Assembly (NCBI GenBank): GCA_017553815.1
Contig: JAFZJT010000281.1
Location: forward strand, 1 to 8,410
Source: Clostridia bacterium
GTDB lineage: Bacteria; Bacillota_A; Clostridia; Christensenellales; CAG-138
Direction of reading: 5' to 3'
DNA: 8,410 nucleotides
Shown here: positions 1-6,150 of the stretch, piece after piece
How the letters are laid out: every line of letters starts with the position of its first letter
How positions within the stretch are numbered: the stretch's first letter is position 1
Position numbers and translations under genes: made by a program
Notes under the pieces: generated by a model
Told to the model about the DNA's origin: nothing
Seen by the model: the letters and a program-made list of their open reading frames with translations, nothing else
Databases searched by the model: none

Positions 1-1191
1 CGCGGACTTCTGAACCAGCTGCTCAACGAAGAGCTTTGCGCCGAGGCTGTCGGTCATTGCCTTGAGGCTCCACGCGAAGGTGAGGATCAGGATAGCCGGA
101 ACCATTGACTTGAAGCCCTCCGGAATGCATTCGGTCAGCGCCTTGAAGGAGAGCACGCGGCGGCAGAGATAGTAGATAAAGGTTATGATCAGCGTTACCG
201 CTGCGCCGAGCATCAGACCGATCGAAGCGTCGGAATCCGAGAAGGCGTCGATGAAGTTCTTGCCCTCGAAGAAGCCGCCGGAGTAGATCATGCCGATTAT
301 CGAGCAGATTATGAGCACCACGATGGGTAGAACGAGATCGAGCACCTTGCCCTTCGGGTTGGCGGTCTCATTCGCTTCATCGGAAAGCTTTTTCATGCCG
401 GAGAAAACGTCGCCCTTCTCCTTCGCGTTCTTCTCATGCTTCGCCATCGGGCCATAGTCCATCTTGGTGAGGGCAAGGAAGATCATCATAACTATCGTAA
501 GTATCGCGTAGAAATTGAAGGGTATCGCCTTTATGAAGAGATGCAGACCGTTGCCCTCCTCAACATAGGAGGAAACGGCGGCCGCCCAGGACGAAACGGG
601 CGCGATTATGCAGATCGGAGCGGCGGTGGCGTCGATAAGATACGCGAGCTTGGCGCGGCTGATCCTGCTCTTGTCGCTCACGGGGCGCATGACGGAGCCA
701 ACGGTGAGGCAGTTGAAATAGTCGTCGATGAAGATGAGTGCGCCGAGCGCGATGGTGGCGAGCTGAGCGCCCGCTCTCGATTTTATCTTCGAGGAAGCCC
801 ATCTGCCGAAGGCCGCGGAGCCTCCCGCCTTGTTCATCATCATAACGAGTACGCCGAGAATGACGAGGAAAACGAGAATACCGACGTTGTAGGAATCCGA
901 AAGGGATGCGACGATGCCGTTGTTGAAAGCGTGCGTTAGAGTTACTTCAAGATTGAAATTCGCGTACAGTAATCCGCCGACTATGATGCCGACGAAAAGC
1001 GACGTGTAGACCTCTTTGGTGATTAACGCCAATGCGATTGCGATTATCGGCGGCAAAAGGGACCAGAAGGTTTTGTAGAACGGTGACGCCGGAGCTTCCT
1101 CGCCCTCGGCAAGTGCGATCATGCTCACCGCGGTCATGATAACTATCAAAGCTATCGCGGCAAGCATCCATCTTCGGGTTCTTTTCGTCAT
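1..1191 (-). CDS. NhaC-family Na+/H+ antiporter, N-terminal 397 residues (C-terminus outside window)
   Basis: This is an integral membrane protein expected to exchange Na+ for H+ across the cytoplasmic membrane. I read 397 codons with no stop from the ATG at 1191 to the window edge; family members are commonly somewhat over 500 residues, so roughly the last quarter is missing. The N-terminus is basic (MTKRTRRW), followed by a hydrophobic segment ending ALAEGEE near residue 29 that resembles a signal sequence. After it comes a stretch typical of the family (FWSLLPPIIAIALALITKEVY, about 42-62). The core signature follows: IFIDDYFNCLTVG (153-165), MRPVSDKSRISRAKLAYLIDATAAP (168-191) and PVSSWAA (198-204). 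The conserved Asp pair is 156-157. A loop rich in Lys and Glu (about 251-280) divides the two hydrophobic halves. The start is supported by GAGGAG about 8 bases upstream and a strong promoter at 1243-1271. The family call is firm; the transported ion is inferred from the family. Confidence 0.9.
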   Translation of the reverse strand, partial: MTKRTRRWMLAAIALIVIMTAVSMIALAEGEEAPASPFYKTFWSLLPPIIAIALALITKEVYTSLFVGIIVGGLLYANFNLEVTLTHAFNNGIVASLSDSYNVGILVFLVILGVLVMMMNKAGGSAAFGRWASSKIKSRAGAQLATIALGALIFIDDYFNCLTVGSVMRPVSDKSRISRAKLAYLIDATAAPICIIAPVSSWAAAVSSYVEEGNGLHLFIKAIPFNFYAILTIVMMIFLALTKMDYGPMAKHEKNAKEKGDVFSGMKKLSDEANETANPKGKVLDLVLPIVVLIICSIIGMIYSGGFFEGKNFIDAFSDSDASIGLMLGAAVTLIITFIYYLCRRVLSFKALTECIPEGFKSMVPAILILTFAWSLKAMTDSLGAKLFVEQLVQKSA

Positions 1192-1242
1192 TAAAGAATC
1201 TCCTCTCGAACCATATTGTATTTGTCGCAGCGCGACGCATAT

Positions 1243-1271
1243 ATTGTATCATATAGTTAAAAAGCTTGCAA
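1243..1271 (-). promoter_or_regulatory. Sigma-A promoter of the NhaC-family gene
   Basis: On the minus strand -35 TTGCAA (1266-1271) is separated by 17 bases from -10 TACAAT (1243-1248). A TG one base before the -10 makes it an extended -10. Transcription would start near 1236, giving a leader of about 45 bases. I see no riboswitch-like structure in so short a leader. Confidence 0.75.
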
Positions 1272-1310
1272 CGGTATCCCGCTCTGAAAATTATGTATTA
1301 TTTCATATAT

Positions 1311-1379
1311 TTATGCGCCGCAGTATTCGCAGAAGCGCGCGGCATCCGTCACTTGGGCTCCGCAGTATTTACAAAATAT
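1311..1379 (-). pseudogene. Zinc-ribbon reading frame (22 codons) with ATA in the start position
   Basis: On the minus strand the frame ending in TAA at 1311 encodes two CxxCG knuckles, FCKYCGA and RFCEYCGA, 8 residues apart. This is the classic double-CxxC zinc-ribbon pattern found in many Clostridia proteins. The frame is open upstream to a TGA, but it contains no ATG or TTG, and its only GTG lies between the two knuckles. A good Shine-Dalgarno sequence (GGAGG, then six bases) points at an ATA codon (1377-1379). This could be a decayed tiny zinc-ribbon gene whose ATG mutated to ATA, a gene truly starting at ATA, or the leftover tail of a longer protein. Chance is unlikely given four correctly spaced cysteines each with the usual context. 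No promoter or partner is evident, so function is unknown. Confidence 0.4.
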
Positions 1380-1392
1380 AGTTCCCCTCCGT

Positions 1393-1421
1393 ACCGCTTC
1401 CGCTTTTTCCTTGGAAGCGGT
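1393..1421 (-). terminator. Stem-loop just after the LRR-dockerin gene, possible terminator
   Basis: Nine-base arms (ACCGCTTCC and GGAAGCGGT) enclose an 11-base loop, beginning 8 bases past the stop codon at 1429. On the minus strand no T-run follows the stem, so it is not a canonical intrinsic terminator. It could instead be an RNA 3'-end stabiliser or a chance pairing. Confidence 0.35.
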
Positions 1422-1428
1422 TCATATT

Positions 1429-3021
1429 TTAAACAACGCCCATCGCGATGCGCATTATCGTGAGCGCGTCGGCAACCGTTATACTGCCGTTTCCGTCGAT
1501 ATCCGCGTTTTCGGGGCAGGGAACGCTGCCTATCAGCCCCATCGCGCGGCGAAGCGCAAGGATCGCATCCGACATATTCACAACTCCGTTGCCGTCCGCA
1601 TCGCCGAGAAGTCCCGCCGCTGCGAAGCGCGCCGTCAGCGCGGTGGGCGCGTTATCGTAGTTCACGGAGTATTCAGGCGCGTTTGAAACGAGCGTACCCG
1701 AGGAATTGTACCAGCCCTCGAAGCGGTTGCCCGGCGCGGGGATGGCGAAAACAAGGCTCGTGCGAACGCCCGCGGTGATGAAATGATCGTAGCCGATATA
1801 GCCGCCGCCCTGCGTATTCAAGGTGTTCATCGGAAGATTCGCGCAGGAGGTGAGCGAAAGCGAGGTAAGCCTGTTGCCGTGCGTCTTGAGATTCGTAAGC
1901 TCCGAATTGTTTGTAAGCGAAAGCGTGGTAAGCTGATTGTCCTCGCAGTAGAGCTTCCAAAGCTGGCGATTTGAGGAAAGATTCAGCGCCGTTATCTCGT
2001 TGCCGCCGCAAACGAGCTCCTCAAGCTGCGAATAGCCAGAGGTGTTCAATGCGGAAAGCAGGTTCTCCTCGCAATGCAAAATCCTAAGGCCCGATGCGGA
2101 AAGATTCAGCGAACTGAGCCTGTTTTGACCGCAATAGAGCATCTTCATGGCGGTGCAGCCCGTCAGGTTCAGATTAGCGATCATATTTTCGCTGCACTCA
2201 AGCTCCTGCATACGGCTCTTGCCTGAGCAATCGAGCGAAGTCAGGTTGTTTTTCGAGCAGCCGAGCAGCATTATATAGCCGCAGCCCGTAAGGTCGAGCG
2301 AAGTGAGCGCGTTGTCGTCGCAGAAGAGCGAATCGAGCACGGAGCAGCCCGTGACGTTCAGATTCGTCATGCCGTTGTGCATGCAGTTCAGCGTTTCAAG
2401 CGTGCTCATGTACGAAACGTTCAGCGACGCAATTTCATTGCCCGCGCAGTAGAGCTCCTTGAGCCTCGAAAGCCCCGAAACGTTCAGGCTCGTAAGCCTG
2501 CTGTCCGAAACCGAAAGGCTCGTAAGCTGGGTGCATCCCGAAACATTCACGCTCGTAAAATCGTTGCCGTTTGCGTAAACGGTCTGAAGCGCGGTGCAGC
2601 CGGACACGTTCAGCGAAGCAATATTATTTACGTTGCAGAATAGATATTTCAGCGAGGTACAGCCCGAAAGGTCGAGGTCTCCAACGAGCGAGCAGTTCTC
2701 GAGGCGAACGCTGTCGATGCGCTTGGTGCCGCTGACGGTGCGCCAAAGCACGCGCGGAACGAGCGTGAAATTGCCGTTCAGGTCGTAGCCGTAGGTACTG
2801 CCCCAGCTGTTCGGGTCGTTCGGGTCGTAGCTCTCGGAAAGCTTCGCGCCGTTCTTAACGCCGCTGTTGTCGGTCTGCTCCAAAAAGGCCGCGATCTTGT
2901 TGTAGTCCGCCGCGTTGTAGCCGCTCGGAACGTTCCAATAGGCGCCCACCTCCGCAAGCGCGGGAAGCGCAGAGAGCGCAAAAAGGAGCGCCACAGCCAT
3001 CGAAATAATGCGTTTTTTCAT
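1429..3021 (-). CDS. Secreted leucine-rich-repeat protein with C-terminal type I dockerin
   Basis: The 530-residue protein starts with a signal peptide (MKKRIISMAV..., predicted cut after ALA at residue 23). Residues 24-123 form a non-repeat N-terminal region. Residues about 124-396 hold 13 leucine-rich repeats of 21 residues (one is 20), with the pattern LxxLxCxxNxLxxLNVSGCTx. Ten of the 13 have Cys at position 6. Residues about 408-466 (AGVRTSLVFAIPAPGNRFEGWY) resemble a Listeria-Bacteroides type beta repeat. Residues 472-528 form a type I dockerin with two calcium-binding loops: D474, D476, N478, D485 and D507, D509, N511, D518, each followed by a helix ending in AMG. Dockerins normally bind cohesins to place proteins on a scaffold or the cell surface; the LRR region probably binds a ligand. 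AGGAGG lies 7 bases before the ATG. It follows the TrkA-C gene by 26 bases with no promoter or terminator between, suggesting co-transcription. Confidence 0.9.
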   Translation of the reverse strand: MKKRIISMAVALLFALSALPALAEVGAYWNVPSGYNAADYNKIAAFLEQTDNSGVKNGAKLSESYDPNDPNSWGSTYGYDLNGNFTLVPRVLWRTVSGTKRIDSVRLENCSLVGDLDLSGCTSLKYLFCNVNNIASLNVSGCTALQTVYANGNDFTSVNVSGCTQLTSLSVSDSRLTSLNVSGLSRLKELYCAGNEIASLNVSYMSTLETLNCMHNGMTNLNVTGCSVLDSLFCDDNALTSLDLTGCGYIMLLGCSKNNLTSLDCSGKSRMQELECSENMIANLNLTGCTAMKMLYCGQNRLSSLNLSASGLRILHCEENLLSALNTSGYSQLEELVCGGNEITALNLSSNRQLWKLYCEDNQLTTLSLTNNSELTNLKTHGNRLTSLSLTSCANLPMNTLNTQGGGYIGYDHFITAGVRTSLVFAIPAPGNRFEGWYNSSGTLVSNAPEYSVNYDNAPTALTARFAAAGLLGDADGNGVVNMSDAILALRRAMGLIGSVPCPENADIDGNGSITVADALTIMRIAMGVV

Positions 3022-3047
3022 TTTATTTCCTCCTAAACCAATTCGTT

Positions 3048-3755
3048 TTATTCAAAATGTTCCCTTGCCTCGAACACGGTGCAGATATTCTGATAATCGC
3101 CGAAAACGGTCAGCTTCTCGCCCGCGTTGAACACGGTGTCCTTATGCGGCGGCTCGACCTTGCCGTGCTTATCCTCAACGAGCATGATGAGGATATTGTG
3201 GTCCTCCTTTAGCCTCGATTCATAGAGCCGCTTGCCCTCGAGCGATTTGGGCACGGTGCGAACGTGCACCTGCGCGATGCAGCCCTGCCCGATATGGTCT
3301 ATCATAATAACGGTACTCGCCGTTTCGGTATGCGTTATATTGCCCACCGCTTTCATAATCAGCGAATTTCCGAGCGCGCGCACGGCGGGTATGCGCATCA
3401 AAATGATAAGCAGCGCCGCCACGCCGAGCGGGATAAGAAGGCCGAGGATGTACTGCCCCACCTGCGTTATCTTGAGCGACATAAACACGTTGATAAACGC
3501 CGAAACGACCGAGATATTGAAAACGTAGCCGAAAAGCATAGTTACCCTCGCAAGCCGTCTCCTGCGCCGCGTGGAGATTATCATTTCGCTTTCGCGCGTG
3601 GTGAACCCCGAGCCCGTCAGAAGCGAGACCACCTGAAAGCGCGCCTTCTCCTCGGGCAGACCGATAAGGCGGAAGAGCATCGTGAACACTTCCGAAATGA
3701 TGATGTACAGCAGTATCAAAAGCGCAAAAAGCGAAGCGGCGGCGTAAATATTCAT
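3048..3755 (-). CDS. Membrane protein with C-terminal TrkA-C (RCK_C) domain
   Basis: This 235-residue protein has three predicted membrane helices (about 5-28, 71-93, 100-120). Between the first two lies a conserved cytoplasmic-looking segment, FQVVSLLTGSGFTTRESEMI (40-59), then a run of Arg (TRRRRRLAR). Residues about 150-233 are an RCK_C domain (HVRTVPKSLEGKRLYE...GEKLTVFGDYQNICTVFE). RCK_C domains bind regulatory ligands in K+ channels and transporters, so a role in sensing or gating cation flux is plausible, but there is no pore or RCK_N domain here. I chose the ATG at 3755 rather than the in-frame ATG at 3842. The upstream one lies in the promoter's spacer region, before the likely transcription start near 3826, and would add a polar, Arg-rich leader before the first helix. 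GAGGG precedes 3755 at a short spacing of about 3-4 bases. It probably heads an operon with the LRR-dockerin gene. Confidence 0.82.
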   Translation of the reverse strand: MNIYAAASLFALLILLYIIISEVFTMLFRLIGLPEEKARFQVVSLLTGSGFTTRESEMIISTRRRRRLARVTMLFGYVFNISVVSAFINVFMSLKITQVGQYILGLLIPLGVAALLIILMRIPAVRALGNSLIMKAVGNITHTETASTVIMIDHIGQGCIAQVHVRTVPKSLEGKRLYESRLKEDHNILIMLVEDKHGKVEPPHKDTVFNAGEKLTVFGDYQNICTVFEAREHFE

Positions 3756-3832
3756 ATTCCCTCGTGGCGGCTTTTCACCGCGCCCTGCCTCCCGTCGATG
3801 GATTTGGCCGCGAAGCGGGGTTTGCCGTATAT

Positions 3833-3861
3833 ATTTTAACATGATTTCAATGGGTTTTCAA
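3833..3861 (-). promoter_or_regulatory. Sigma-A promoter of the TrkA-C gene (and probably the LRR-dockerin gene)
   Basis: Minus strand: -35 TTGAAA (3856-3861), 17-base spacer, -10 TAAAAT (3833-3838), with TG one base before the -10. The expected transcript start near 3826 leaves about 70 leader bases. This site decides the start codon of the TrkA-C gene. Confidence 0.7.
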
Positions 3862-3889
3862 TATGAAAAATGAAATGGGATAGAAATGG

Positions 3890-3909
3890 AAAAGGGCGCG
3901 AGCGCGCCC
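3890..3909 (-). terminator. Intrinsic terminator of the 433-residue lipoprotein gene
   Basis: On the minus strand a six-base GC stem (GGGCGC/GCGCCC) with a four-base loop is followed by TTTT. It begins about 20 bases past the stop codon at 3929 and separates the lipoprotein unit from the TrkA-C promoter. Confidence 0.8.
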
Positions 3910-3928
3910 CGTGAATGATCGCAATACT

Positions 3929-5230
3929 TCAATCCTGAACGAACCAAATGAAGAGCCTCAAATTGCCGTCCGGCGAAACGGTCGTGCCGAGCGAGTAGCC
4001 GTACATGGTGTAGCGCGAGCCCTTCTTTAAGTCTGCCGCTGTCGAGTAGTGGTCGTGGTACTCAATCTCGATCAGCTCGCCGCTGTCGAGGGTGAACTTG
4101 GAAACGAAGTAGTCGCCGTCGTAGATTATCTCGCCAACGGTACCCTTTATGAGGAAGCCGCGCATATCCGTTACGTGGACGGGATTGCTCATCTCCTCAT
4201 AGCTGCCGGGCCATACGGTTGGTACGTAGTCGGTGTAGACCGGAGGACGCTCCACGCTGAAAGGGCGCTCTATCACGGATCCATCCAAAAGCGTTGCTTT
4301 TATAATGAAATTATAGGACTTTGCCGGGGTTGGCATGTTCACTTCAAAGTTGAAGTTGCCGTTTCCGTCGATCTCAGGCTCGGATTTAAGGGTGAACTCG
4401 GGATCGTTCGACGCGATGCTGATGCGCGCTCCTGCCGGAACGGAGCCGTAGACCCTGATGGATTCATCCACGTTGAGCGAACGCGCGCAAAAGGATTCGG
4501 GGATGACTATGAGCACCTGCGTCACATTCACGGTGAAGGTCTTGTGCATGGTGGTGTGCCCGATCAGCCTCGCTGTGAAGTCGAACTTATGCTCGCCGAT
4601 GTCGCGCTTGACGGTGTAGGCAAAATTGCCGTTCTCGTCCACAGTTATCTTCTCCGTGCCCATGATGAGCTGCGCCTTGAGCTGGGAGGTGGCAAGATTG
4701 CCCTTTATGGTCACTATGCCGTCGTCGGATTCAAACGTATCCGGCGTTTCAAAGTCGATCTCTATCTTCGGAACATCCACTTCCACTTCAGGAACTTCAA
4801 TGATGGACTTATTGCCGGAAGCGTCGATCTGGAAAACCTGCGGCTTGACCGTCACGGTATCCGTTTCGATGTAGTCCTGGGGCAGAAGCGAGCTGACGTG
4901 AACGTTGAAGGTAACATCCCGCTTTGAGGAAACGTCCAGCTCCTTCTTGCTGCCGTCCGTGCCCTCGAAAACGACCGTCGTGCCCGCCTCGGCGCGCACT
5001 GTTACATAGTACTTGTTGGGATCGTTCGGGTTGAGCCTAACGTCGGAGGTGAATGGCCTTGGAGATACGTCCTTCACTTCTTCCGTATTTTTCGGATCAT
5101 CCGATACCGACACGTCAGACGTGGTGCTAGAGCTGCTTCCATTATGCGGTCTTACTCGACAGGCGGCTGCAACTACAAGCATTGCTGCTGCGATCGCAAT
5201 TGTTATAAGCCTTATGGCCATTCTTTTCAT
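3929..5230 (-). CDS. Surface lipoprotein with several beta-sandwich (Ig-like) modules, function unknown
   Basis: The 433-residue protein begins MKRMAIRLITIAIAAAMLVV and has a lipobox-like AAAC at residues 21-24, so Cys24 is probably lipidated. A Ser/Thr/Asp-rich linker (about 31-60) follows. The rest reads as successive beta-rich modules: about 60-155, about 156-238 (with VTIKGN and ITVDENGNFAYTV), about 239-328 (with IRVYGSVPAGARISI and IDGNGNFNFEV), and a C-terminal domain (about 335-433) with GTVGEIIYDGDYFVSKFTLDSGELIEIEY. The pattern of a short strand, then D-x-N-GNF, then strand is typical of bacterial Ig-like folds that act as spacers or carbohydrate- or protein-binding units. No catalytic motif is visible. 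GAGGAG lies about 8 bases before the ATG, and a near-consensus promoter lies at 5271-5299. It is divergent from the XRE gene at 5431, which may regulate it. The lipoprotein call is firm; the role is unknown. Confidence 0.85.
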   Translation of the reverse strand: MKRMAIRLITIAIAAAMLVVAAACRVRPHNGSSSSTTSDVSVSDDPKNTEEVKDVSPRPFTSDVRLNPNDPNKYYVTVRAEAGTTVVFEGTDGSKKELDVSSKRDVTFNVHVSSLLPQDYIETDTVTVKPQVFQIDASGNKSIIEVPEVEVDVPKIEIDFETPDTFESDDGIVTIKGNLATSQLKAQLIMGTEKITVDENGNFAYTVKRDIGEHKFDFTARLIGHTTMHKTFTVNVTQVLIVIPESFCARSLNVDESIRVYGSVPAGARISIASNDPEFTLKSEPEIDGNGNFNFEVNMPTPAKSYNFIIKATLLDGSVIERPFSVERPPVYTDYVPTVWPGSYEEMSNPVHVTDMRGFLIKGTVGEIIYDGDYFVSKFTLDSGELIEIEYHDHYSTAADLKKGSRYTMYGYSLGTTVSPDGNLRLFIWFVQD

Positions 5231-5270
5231 ATCAACTCTCCTCGCAGATTATTCAGATAGCTCAATATAA

Positions 5271-5299
5271 AGTATAATTACTTTGCAAAATAATGTCAA
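5271..5299 (-). promoter_or_regulatory. Strong sigma-A promoter of the 433-residue lipoprotein gene
   Basis: Minus strand: perfect -35 TTGACA (5294-5299), 17-base spacer, -10 TATACT (5271-5276). The leader is about 35 bases. Confidence 0.85.
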
Positions 5300-5338
5300 T
5301 TATTGTTCAGCCAAATATACAACTCCTTCGCATAATAA

Positions 5339-5361
5339 TTTTAGATAGAATCTATCTAAAA
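5339..5361. promoter_or_regulatory. Perfect palindrome upstream of the first XRE gene, probable operator
   Basis: Two 11-base arms (TTTTAGATAGA and TCTATCTAAAA) flank a single central A at 5350. It lies between the divergent promoters of the lipoprotein gene (its -35 starts 40 bases away) and of the XRE gene (its -10 starts at 5387). The odd-centred form matches the palindrome upstream of the second XRE gene. Operator function is inferred. Confidence 0.6.
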
Positions 5362-5365
5362 GTCA

Positions 5366-5384
5366 ATAGACGGATTTAATCTAT
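5366..5384. promoter_or_regulatory. Second inverted repeat (ATAGA/TCTAT) in the first XRE promoter
   Basis: The same five-base half-sites that form the centre of the 5339-5361 palindrome recur here, 9 bases apart, directly over the -35 region of the XRE promoter. This could be a second, weaker operator for autorepression. Confidence 0.4.
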
Positions 5385-5392
5385 GCTATATT
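5384..5392 (+). promoter_or_regulatory. Extended -10 promoter of the first XRE gene
   Basis: TGCTATATT fits an extended -10 (TGnTATAAT). No good -35 is present at 16-18 bases, which fits an extended -10 promoter. It lies 38 bases before the start codon at 5431. Confidence 0.5.
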
Positions 5393-5418
5393 TGATAATA
5401 ATACTTTTGAAAGGCTTG

Positions 5419-5427
5419 GGAGGTGAT
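5419..5427 (+). promoter_or_regulatory. Near-perfect ribosome binding site that fixes the first XRE start
   Basis: GGAGGTGAT, complementary to the 16S rRNA 3' end, places the ATG at 5431 seven bases after GGAGG. The upstream in-frame ATG at 5383 lies inside the promoter and is excluded. Confidence 0.85.
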
Positions 5428-5430
5428 CCG

Positions 5431-5643
5431 ATGAAGAGCAGAATAAGGGATCTTCGCGAGGACGCCGACCTTACCCAAGCCGAGCTTGCCGCGCGCATCG
5501 GCATCACTCAGCGCAAGTACAGCTATATCGAGACCGAGACTCAGCCGCTTACCGACGAAATGCTTATTAAGCTTGCAGATTTTTATAACGTCAGCATCGA
5601 CTACATCCTTTTCCGAACCGAAAAGCGCGAATTGAATATTTGA
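5431..5643 (+). CDS. Small XRE-family helix-turn-helix regulator (first paralogue)
   Basis: The protein is 70 residues and almost entirely one HTH domain. Residues 13-24 (DLTQAELAARIG) form helix 2 and the turn, 26-36 (TQRKYSYIETE) the recognition helix, and 45-60 (LIKLADFYNVSIDYIL) the closing helices with the usual xxLADFYNVSxDYxL ending. There is no sensor or dimerisation domain, so it resembles small phage-type or toxin-antitoxin-type repressors and probably binds DNA as a dimer. The in-frame ATG at 5383 would add 16 hydrophobic residues but lies in the promoter. It is about 43% identical (30 of 70 aligned positions) to the gene at 5827, with residues 4-11 and 13-16 the same but the recognition helix different. 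It is divergent from the lipoprotein gene, with a perfect palindrome between them. Autoregulation is inferred. Confidence 0.9.
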   Translation: MKSRIRDLREDADLTQAELAARIGITQRKYSYIETETQPLTDEMLIKLADFYNVSIDYILFRTEKRELNI

Positions 5644-5651
5644 ACTTGTTG

Positions 5652-5673
5652 GGATCGGCGCGATCCTTTTTTT
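5652..5673 (+). terminator. Strong intrinsic terminator after the first XRE gene
   Basis: Stem GGATCG/CGATCC with a three-base loop, followed immediately by seven T. It starts 8 bases past the stop codon. Confidence 0.88.
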
Positions 5674-5696
5674 GTTTTTGCCGCTTCTGCCCAACC

Positions 5697-5718
5697 GCGC
5701 TTTCGGCGCTCTTTTTTT
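5697..5718 (+). terminator. Possible second (back-up) terminator
   Basis: A short GCGC stem with loop TTTCG is followed by TCTTTTTTT. It is weaker than the terminator just upstream. Together they would insulate the second XRE gene from read-through. Confidence 0.45.
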
Positions 5719-5757
5719 CACTTGCACTCCTTTTGCCGTTCAGCTTCACTCATATTA

Positions 5758-5774
5758 TAGGACTAATAGTCCTA
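5758..5774. promoter_or_regulatory. Perfect palindrome upstream of the second XRE gene, probable operator
   Basis: Eight-base arms (TAGGACTA and TAGTCCTA) flank a single central A at 5766, just upstream of a TTGTCA -35-like element. It matches the 17-base core of the first gene's palindrome in length, central base and TAG ends, but its middle bases differ. Confidence 0.58.
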
Positions 5775-5776
5775 AT

Positions 5777-5807
5777 TTGTCAAGTGCAAAATACAATCGG
5801 ATAAACT
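5777..5807 (+). promoter_or_regulatory. Weak candidate promoter of the second XRE gene
   Basis: TTGTCA (5777-5782, five of six to consensus) could be a -35. The -10 is uncertain: GATAAA at 17 bases or TAAACT at 19 bases. Its position just past the palindrome and before the ribosome binding site supports it. Confidence 0.35.
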
Positions 5808-5814
5808 ATGTCCG
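5798..5814. promoter_or_regulatory. Imperfect inverted repeat CGGA/TCCG before the second XRE gene
   Basis: Four-base arms 9 bases apart span the likely -10 and touch the ribosome binding site (5814-5821). It could be a second repressor site, as in the first XRE promoter. The arms are short, so chance is possible. Confidence 0.25.
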
Positions 5815-5826
5815 AGGTGATAAGCT

Positions 5827-6039
5827 GTGAAACTTAGAATACGCGATCTGCGCGAGGACAACGATCTGACTCAGCAGCAGGTTGCCGAAATGCTGATGTG
5901 CGATCAGTCGCTCTATTCAAAATACGAGCGCGGCGAAAGGGAAATGCCGCTGAGATTACTTGTTTTGCTTGCGGAATACTATGACGTTAGCCTTGATTAT
6001 CTTGTTTGCCGAACCGATGAGCCTAAAATGAACAGATAG
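5827..6039 (+). CDS. Small XRE-family helix-turn-helix regulator (second paralogue)
   Basis: The protein is 70 residues, the same length as its neighbour at 5431. The HTH is residues 13-23 (DLTQQQVAEML), recognition helix about 26-36 (DQSLYSKYERG), then LAEYYDVSLDYLV (48-60). It starts at GTG with GAGGTGAT (5814-5821) five bases upstream. An ATG at 5808 is in another frame and ends after nine codons. Identical positions cluster in the N-terminal RIRDLRED and DLTQ; the residues expected to touch DNA differ (SL at 28-29 in place of RK). This matches the different palindromes in front of the two genes. It probably arose by duplication, with its DNA specificity since diverged. The target besides itself is unknown. 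Confidence 0.9.
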   Translation: MKLRIRDLREDNDLTQQQVAEMLMCDQSLYSKYERGEREMPLRLLVLLAEYYDVSLDYLVCRTDEPKMNR

Positions 6040-6076
6040 CGTTCGGGCGCTGCCCGCCGCGCGGAATTCTCCTCTG

Positions 6077-6109
6077 CGAAAAATGCTTCGGCTTGCTCCG
6101 CGTTTTTCG
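6077..6109. terminator. Hairpin with A-tract and T-tract between convergent genes, likely bidirectional terminator
   Basis: CGAAAAATGC and GCGTTTTTCG pair over 10 bases (one T-G wobble) around a 13-base loop. It lies between the ends of the second XRE gene (plus strand, 6039) and the small membrane protein gene (minus strand, 6151), where either transcript could end. The GC core is weak, so the call is moderate. Confidence 0.45.
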
Positions 6110-6150
6110 ATTTGCGCAGCGAGCGGAAGTGCGGCTGGAGAAAAGCGGCT

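Noticed and set aside
436..939. Plus-strand open frame of 167 codons opposite the antiporter gene
   Set aside because: The minus-strand frame here carries the NhaC-family motifs without interruption; the plus frame is polar, low-complexity and without a start signal.
3264..3839. Plus-strand open frame opposite the TrkA-C gene
   Set aside because: The product is very rich in His and Arg, as expected from antisense reading of a GC-rich gene, and the minus-strand gene shows clear membrane helices and an RCK_C domain.
4049..4927. Long plus-strand open frame (292 codons) opposite the 433-residue lipoprotein gene
   Set aside because: It is the antisense shadow of a well-supported gene with signal peptide, promoter and terminator; it has no ribosome binding site and its product has no recognisable pattern.
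5808..5837. Nine-codon upstream reading frame overlapping the second XRE start
   Set aside because: It has no ribosome binding site of its own and the strong GAGGTGAT lies inside it, correctly placed for the GTG at 5827.
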